The translations under genes and the position numbers were made by a program. Below are positions 60,564 to 64,000 of a stretch of DNA of 64,000 nt, one piece after another (positions within the stretch are counted from its first letter, which is position 1; each line of letters opens with the position of its first letter). Source of the DNA: Mycobacterium sp. 236(2023) (lineage in GTDB: Bacteria > Actinomycetota > Actinomycetes > Mycobacteriales > Mycobacteriaceae); the NCBI RefSeq assembly GCF_029623955.1, contig NZ_JARSBP010000002.1, positions 248,001 through 312,000 on the forward strand, read 5' to 3'. The notes beneath the pieces are model-generated. The model saw nothing but the letters and a program-made list of their open reading frames with translations. It made no database searches and was not told the DNA's origin.

Positions 60564-61496
60564 TCACGACCGGGGTGGCGGTTTCGTGAGGCGTTCGATG
60601 ATCGCGGCCGCGGTCTCGACGGCGGCGATATCGCCGACGCCCTGTCCGGCGTTCACCGGCGCGACGCGGAAGTCGTCGTCGGCGATCGCCTGGAGGAGTC
60701 GCGCACGTGCGTCGTCGTCGGGGATGCGCCCGTCCCACGCGTCGGTGAAGACGTTACGGACGACCCGCTCGGGCAGCGTCTCGGGCCACGGGTAGCCCAG
60801 AGCGACGTCGAACACGCGAGTGGTCAGCGTGTCCTCGGCGCGCGCGTCGACCAGCACCTGCCGGGCCTCCTCGGGAAGCAGCGACTCCCGGCACGCCGCG
60901 AACGCCGTGCCGATCCATGCGCCGGAGGCGCCGGCGGCCAGGACCGCGGCGAGAGCGCGACTGGAGGCGATGCCGCCGGCGGCGAGCACCGGCACGTCGA
61001 CCCGGTCCAGGATTGCGGCGAGCAGCGGCAGCGTCGAGAGCGTCGGTGTGCCGTGCCCGCCGGCCTCGGATCCACGGGCGACGAGCACCTCGACACCCGC
61101 GTCGGCGGCGCGCTGCGCCGACTCCACGTCAGGCACCTGTGTTGCTGTGACAGATCCGGCGTCGCGGGCGCGAGACACCCAGTCCCAGTCTTCACCGAAG
61201 CTGACTGCCAGCAGCGCAGGACGGGCGTCGAGTGCGGTGGCGAGCAGGCGTGCATCCCGCCTGACGACCCAGTCGATGAGCCCAATGCCGAAGGGCTGCT
61301 TGGTGTCTCCGAGCAGGTGCAGTTGTCCCTGGAGCTGTTGCGCCGACCCTGAGCTGCCACTGCCGATCATGCCGAGCCCACCGGCGCGGCTGACTGCGGC
61401 GGCCAGCAGGCCGCCGGCCGCGCCGCCCATCGGTGCATTGACGATCGGTGCGGCCAGGTTCATGGCCGCCGACCACCGCGTCGCTGTCTTTTCCAT
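60564..61496 (-). CDS. Nitronate monooxygenase-like FMN enzyme
   Basis: A 310-residue TIM-barrel flavoprotein of the nitronate monooxygenase (2-nitropropane dioxygenase) family. Key parts: LAAPIVNAPMGGAAGGLLAA, GGLGMIGSGSSG, EVLVARGSEAGGHG (the His at this position is catalytic in class I enzymes), and PVLAAGGIASSRALAAVLAAG for FMN phosphate. It oxidises nitronates, or reduces other small compounds, using FMN. ATG 61496 is the family start. It is divergent from the alpha/beta hydrolase (33 bases between starts), so both may share control. Downstream lies the jet promoter region. Confidence 0.85.
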   Translation of the reverse strand: MEKTATRWSAAMNLAAPIVNAPMGGAAGGLLAAAVSRAGGLGMIGSGSSGSAQQLQGQLHLLGDTKQPFGIGLIDWVVRRDARLLATALDARPALLAVSFGEDWDWVSRARDAGSVTATQVPDVESAQRAADAGVEVLVARGSEAGGHGTPTLSTLPLLAAILDRVDVPVLAAGGIASSRALAAVLAAGASGAWIGTAFAACRESLLPEEARQVLVDARAEDTLTTRVFDVALGYPWPETLPERVVRNVFTDAWDGRIPDDDARARLLQAIADDDFRVAPVNAGQGVGDIAAVETAAAIIERLTKPPPRS

Positions 61497-61529
61497 CCCA
61501 CCTCCACACCGTCATGCCAGGATGAGCGT

Positions 61530-62276
61530 ATGACGCTCGTCTTCGTCCACGGCAACCCCGAGACCTCGGCGATCTGGGGCCCGCTGACCGCGGTGCTCGG
61601 TCGTGACGATGTGGTGCTGCTGTCGCCGCCCGGGTTCGGTGCACCGCTGCCCGACGGATTCGGCGCGACGTTCCTCGAATACCGGGACTGGCTCGAAGCC
61701 GAGCTGGAGAAGATCGACGGCCCGATCGATCTCGTCGGCCACGACTGGGGCGGCGGTCACGTCATGAACGTCGTCATGCACCGGCCCGAACTGGTGCGCA
61801 GCTGGGTCTGCGACGTCGTCGGACTGTTCGACGCCGACTACGTCTGGCACGACATGGCCCAGGTGTGGCAGACACCGGATGCCGGTGAGGAAGCCCTGGA
61901 CGCGATGATGGCAGGCGGGGTGCCCGGACGGACGGAACTGCTGGGCTCCCTTGGTTTTCCGCCGGATATCGCCGCCGCCGTCGCCGAACATGTCAACGAC
62001 GACATGCGCACCGCGATTCTGGCGCTGTACCGCTCGGCGGCGCAGCCCGCCATGGCGGAAGCTGGCCGCGCCCTGGAGGCCGCGGCGGCCCGGCCGGGGT
62101 TGTCGTTGCGCGCGACGGACGACCCGTACGCCAGGGTGAGCGAGCACCCAGGGCGGGCCGCCGATCGTGCCGGTGCGCGCACCGAAGTGCTTGAAGGACT
62201 GGGGCATTGGTGGATGCTGGAAGACCCCAAACGCGGAGCGGCGGTGCTGACGTCATTCTGGGAGACCCTGGACTAA
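61530..62276 (+). CDS. Alpha/beta hydrolase (epoxide hydrolase/haloalkane dehalogenase-like)
   Basis: A 248-residue alpha/beta hydrolase. The oxyanion motif is FVHGNPETSAIWGPL, the nucleophile elbow is LVGHDWGGGH (Asp nucleophile as in epoxide hydrolases and haloalkane dehalogenases), and the final histidine is in EGLGHWWMLEDP. The cap region (DYVWHDMAQVW, MMAGGVPGRTELL) is short. An Asp nucleophile suits hydrolysis of epoxides or alkyl halides. ATG 61530 is only 33 bases from the divergent monooxygenase start. Convergent with the DUF202 gene. Confidence 0.8.
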   Translation: MTLVFVHGNPETSAIWGPLTAVLGRDDVVLLSPPGFGAPLPDGFGATFLEYRDWLEAELEKIDGPIDLVGHDWGGGHVMNVVMHRPELVRSWVCDVVGLFDADYVWHDMAQVWQTPDAGEEALDAMMAGGVPGRTELLGSLGFPPDIAAAVAEHVNDDMRTAILALYRSAAQPAMAEAGRALEAAAARPGLSLRATDDPYARVSEHPGRAADRAGARTEVLEGLGHWWMLEDPKRGAAVLTSFWETLD

Positions 62277-62327
62277 GGCCTGCTCGGACCGGTGATCGTC
62301 GCCAACCTGTTCGCCTCGGGTTGTGAG

Positions 62328-62699
62328 TCAGAGGCGCCAGATGACCACGACGAGAGCGAGGACGCCGAGTGTCGCGATCAGAGCTGACATCAGGCCGGCA
62401 ATCGAAAACGGCACTGCGCCGACTTGCGTCTTCAGCACCGCGATCTCTTTGCGGTGCTGAAACCACGCCAGCACCAACGCGATCAGACCGCTGACGATCA
62501 GCACCATCCCCATCACCCACGGGCTGACGATCGGCCGGTCGAGGTTCTCGGAGTCGGCGAGGTACTGGAAGAACTTGAAGATGGTGAAGCCGAACGCGAT
62601 GAGTGACGTGCTGGTGCGAATCCACGCCATCAACGTGCGCTCGCTGGCCAGGCGCGTCCGCTCGATCGCGAGTCGAGTCGAGGTGTCCAGTTCTGTCAT
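62328..62699 (-). CDS. DUF202 (YidH-family) membrane protein
   Basis: A 123-residue membrane protein of the DUF202/YidH family of unknown function. The family mark LASERTLMAWIRTSTSLIAFG is at the N-terminus, with three transmembrane segments: SLIAFGFTIFKFFQYL, VMGMVLIVSGLIALVLAW and LMSALIATLGVLALVVVI. ATG 62699 begins MTELDTSTRLAIERTRLAS. Such proteins are found near vacuolar-transport-chaperone-like proteins in other organisms; the role in bacteria is not known. A gap of 281 bases follows to the next gene, with no clear gene in it. Confidence 0.85.
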   Translation of the reverse strand: MTELDTSTRLAIERTRLASERTLMAWIRTSTSLIAFGFTIFKFFQYLADSENLDRPIVSPWVMGMVLIVSGLIALVLAWFQHRKEIAVLKTQVGAVPFSIAGLMSALIATLGVLALVVVIWRL

Positions 62700-62980
62700 G
62701 ACGACGCCCTTCGCCTGCGTTGGTGAGTGTCAGGATATCGATGTCACGTCAGGCACGTGATGTTCTCCCTGGACTCTGGGATGTCAAAGCTCAAGCCACC
62801 CGGGCTGTTTCGAGCTTGACGAGTTTGCCGAGCGCACCGGGGGCCTTGTCGGATGCGGGGTGTAACCGCACTTACGGATGCGATGCTCGCCGGATGTGAG
62901 AAAATTTCGGCAATCGCACCGGCGCGTGATGCGTGGCCCATCGAGTGTTGCGTCACGCGGCAAGCCGTAGGGGAGAACGC

Positions 62981-64000
62981 ATGTGCGCTCATAGAAATGC
63001 TGAAACCGTGGTGGAGCGACCGCCCATCACCCGGGCGTTGACCTGGGTGGGAGGTGCGGAGCCGCACGGGTTCACCCGCGACGACGAGCGGTCCTCGCAC
63101 GTCACCGCGGGTGTCGTCGTACTGGTGCTTGTCGCACTCTCATGGCTGGTGGCCGCGCTGGCCTTCACCGAGGCGACATCGTGGCCGACCGCGGCGGTCA
63201 TCGCGGTGACGGGTGTGGCCGCCGTACTTGTGGGCGCGGTCATCCGGGCAGTCGCGAGCGGGCCCCTCCGAGGTTTGCCCAGCGTCCTTGGGCGGGGAGC
63301 GATCGCCATCGCTGTCGGTGCCGTCGTCGGGGAGCTGGCCGCAATCGGTGCGCTCTCCGGGGCGATCGATCGGCAGCTCGACGAGCGTGCCGCCCAGCAG
63401 GCCTCCTCCACGCCCGCGGTCGTGCAAGCCGAGGAGGACCTTCAGCAGTCCAGGGCGGCCCGGGCAGAGCTCGGCAATGCGGTCGAGCAGGCCCTGCAGC
63501 GCCGCGAGGACGCACTCGTCGTCGCGCGCTGCGAGTACAACCCGAGCCCGGACTGCCCCCAGATCCGCATCACTGGCGACCCCGGTGTCGGACCGGAAGC
63601 GCGCACGGCCAACGAATTCCTCGCCGACGCACAGACGCAACTCGACGCCGCCCTCGCTCGACGCAATGTGCAGACGCCCAGGCTGGATGCGCAGGTCGCC
63701 ACTGGCGAACAAGAGCTGACGCGGGCGCGCACCGCAGCGATGTCGGACGCCGATGCTGGACTCGGGGCGCGGTGGATCGCGATGAACGACGAGGCCCTGG
63801 GCAATCCGGCAGCGTTGCTTCTCCGGTTCTTGGTCGTCGGAGCCGCCATTCTGCTGAGCCTGCTGCCGTTGATCCTGCGGTTGTGGCGCGGGGAGACGAC
63901 GCAGGACCGTGGTGTGGCCGCGCATGTGGAGCGCGAGCGGGCGGAGCTGCTGGCCGACACCTCGATCGAGGTGAAGCGCGCCGAGGTGCGCGCCGCTGTC
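62981..64000 (+). CDS. DUF4407 membrane protein (3'-truncated by window end)
   Basis: Partial gene of 340 codons, open at the right edge. The protein matches the DUF4407 pattern: three N-terminal transmembrane segments (VTAGVVVLVLVALSWLVAAL, AVIAVTGVAAVLVGAVI, RGAIAIAVGAVVGELAAIGA), then a long coiled-coil extracytoplasmic region with QAEEDLQQSRAARAELGNAV and a conserved Cys pair (VARCEYNPSPDCPQI), a fourth membrane segment (FLVVGAAILLSLLPLILRL), and a charged cytoplasmic end. GGGGAG lies five bases before ATG 62981. Function is unknown; DUF4407 proteins are common in Actinobacteria. Confidence 0.8.
   Translation, partial: MCAHRNAETVVERPPITRALTWVGGAEPHGFTRDDERSSHVTAGVVVLVLVALSWLVAALAFTEATSWPTAAVIAVTGVAAVLVGAVIRAVASGPLRGLPSVLGRGAIAIAVGAVVGELAAIGALSGAIDRQLDERAAQQASSTPAVVQAEEDLQQSRAARAELGNAVEQALQRREDALVVARCEYNPSPDCPQIRITGDPGVGPEARTANEFLADAQTQLDAALARRNVQTPRLDAQVATGEQELTRARTAAMSDADAGLGARWIAMNDEALGNPAALLLRFLVVGAAILLSLLPLILRLWRGETTQDRGVAAHVERERAELLADTSIEVKRAEVRAAV

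Noticed and set aside
1..64000. tRNA genes, rRNA genes, CRISPR arrays, complete insertion sequences
   Set aside because: No tRNA-like fold, rRNA conserved segment, regularly spaced repeats or transposase with inverted ends was seen on reading both strands.

Overview
The window looks like a chromosomal segment of a fast-growing mycobacterium (Mycolicibacterium type). The evidence is high GC with actinobacterial codon use, DUF732 and DUF2510 proteins, a DesA3-type desaturase, an LldD2-type dehydrogenase, F420/deazaflavin-family enzymes, probable leaderless starts (TANNNT 6-8 bases before ATG/GTG), an IdeR-type iron box, and JetA/B/C genes of the kind called Ept/MksB in M. smegmatis. I saw no rRNA, tRNA, CRISPR array or complete insertion sequence.

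Left part (1-9900) is largely accessory. It holds a membrane DUF2510/DUF732 protein, a two-gene McrBC-like (type IV restriction) module with a winged-helix + EVE-like + AAA ATPase and a DUF2357/PD-(D/E)XK nuclease (1159-5585), and a DesA3-like desaturase whose C-terminus looks replaced. Next come leftward small secreted proteins (two Excalibur proteins, a Cys-containing exported protein, a PASTA-like lipoprotein, a DUF2510 membrane protein) and a three-frame remnant of a phage head-tail connector gene (9293-9560). A 10-bp direct repeat (7111-7120 and 9824-9833) brackets that block.

Middle-left (9901-22102) has a VanW cell-wall protein, a GyrI-like protein, an RNase H, a deazaflavin-dependent nitroreductase and TerC. 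A compact leftward four-gene operon (17139-14749) couples an amidase_6 toxin-like protein with two small membrane proteins and an ESX/EspC-like protein. An ohr gene follows with an intact OhrR-type operator but an amber codon at position 14, then a GAF-EAL-PAS-GGDEF protein and lldD2.

Centre (22114-33294) is a catabolic/uptake cluster built with 4-base stop/start overlaps: an XRE-cupin regulator, a PDR-type ferredoxin-reductase-like oxidoreductase, three amidohydrolases, an ABC importer, an FAD oxidoreductase, a creatininase-family hydrolase and a PNPOx-like flavoprotein. I infer import and breakdown of a nitrogen heterocycle; the substrate is unknown.

33314-40524 is an unusual pair: a 1824-residue glutamate-synthase-like protein translationally coupled to a CysJ-like diflavin reductase, with an IdeR-like box upstream. 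Two TetR genes with palindromic operators, a HAD dehalogenase and ilvD follow. A stress cluster comes next (LapA-like, CsbD, Asp23-like and an ECF sigma gene broken by TGA), then a LysR/SDR pair, YceI, racemase, MFS and LLM oxidoreductase genes.

Right end (54187-64000) holds a vapBC toxin-antitoxin module whose vapC stop overlaps the jetC stop. The leftward Wadjet-like jetABC operon therefore has no jetD nuclease gene here. Then come a nitronate-monooxygenase-like gene, an alpha/beta hydrolase, a DUF202 protein and a DUF4407 membrane protein that runs off the window.
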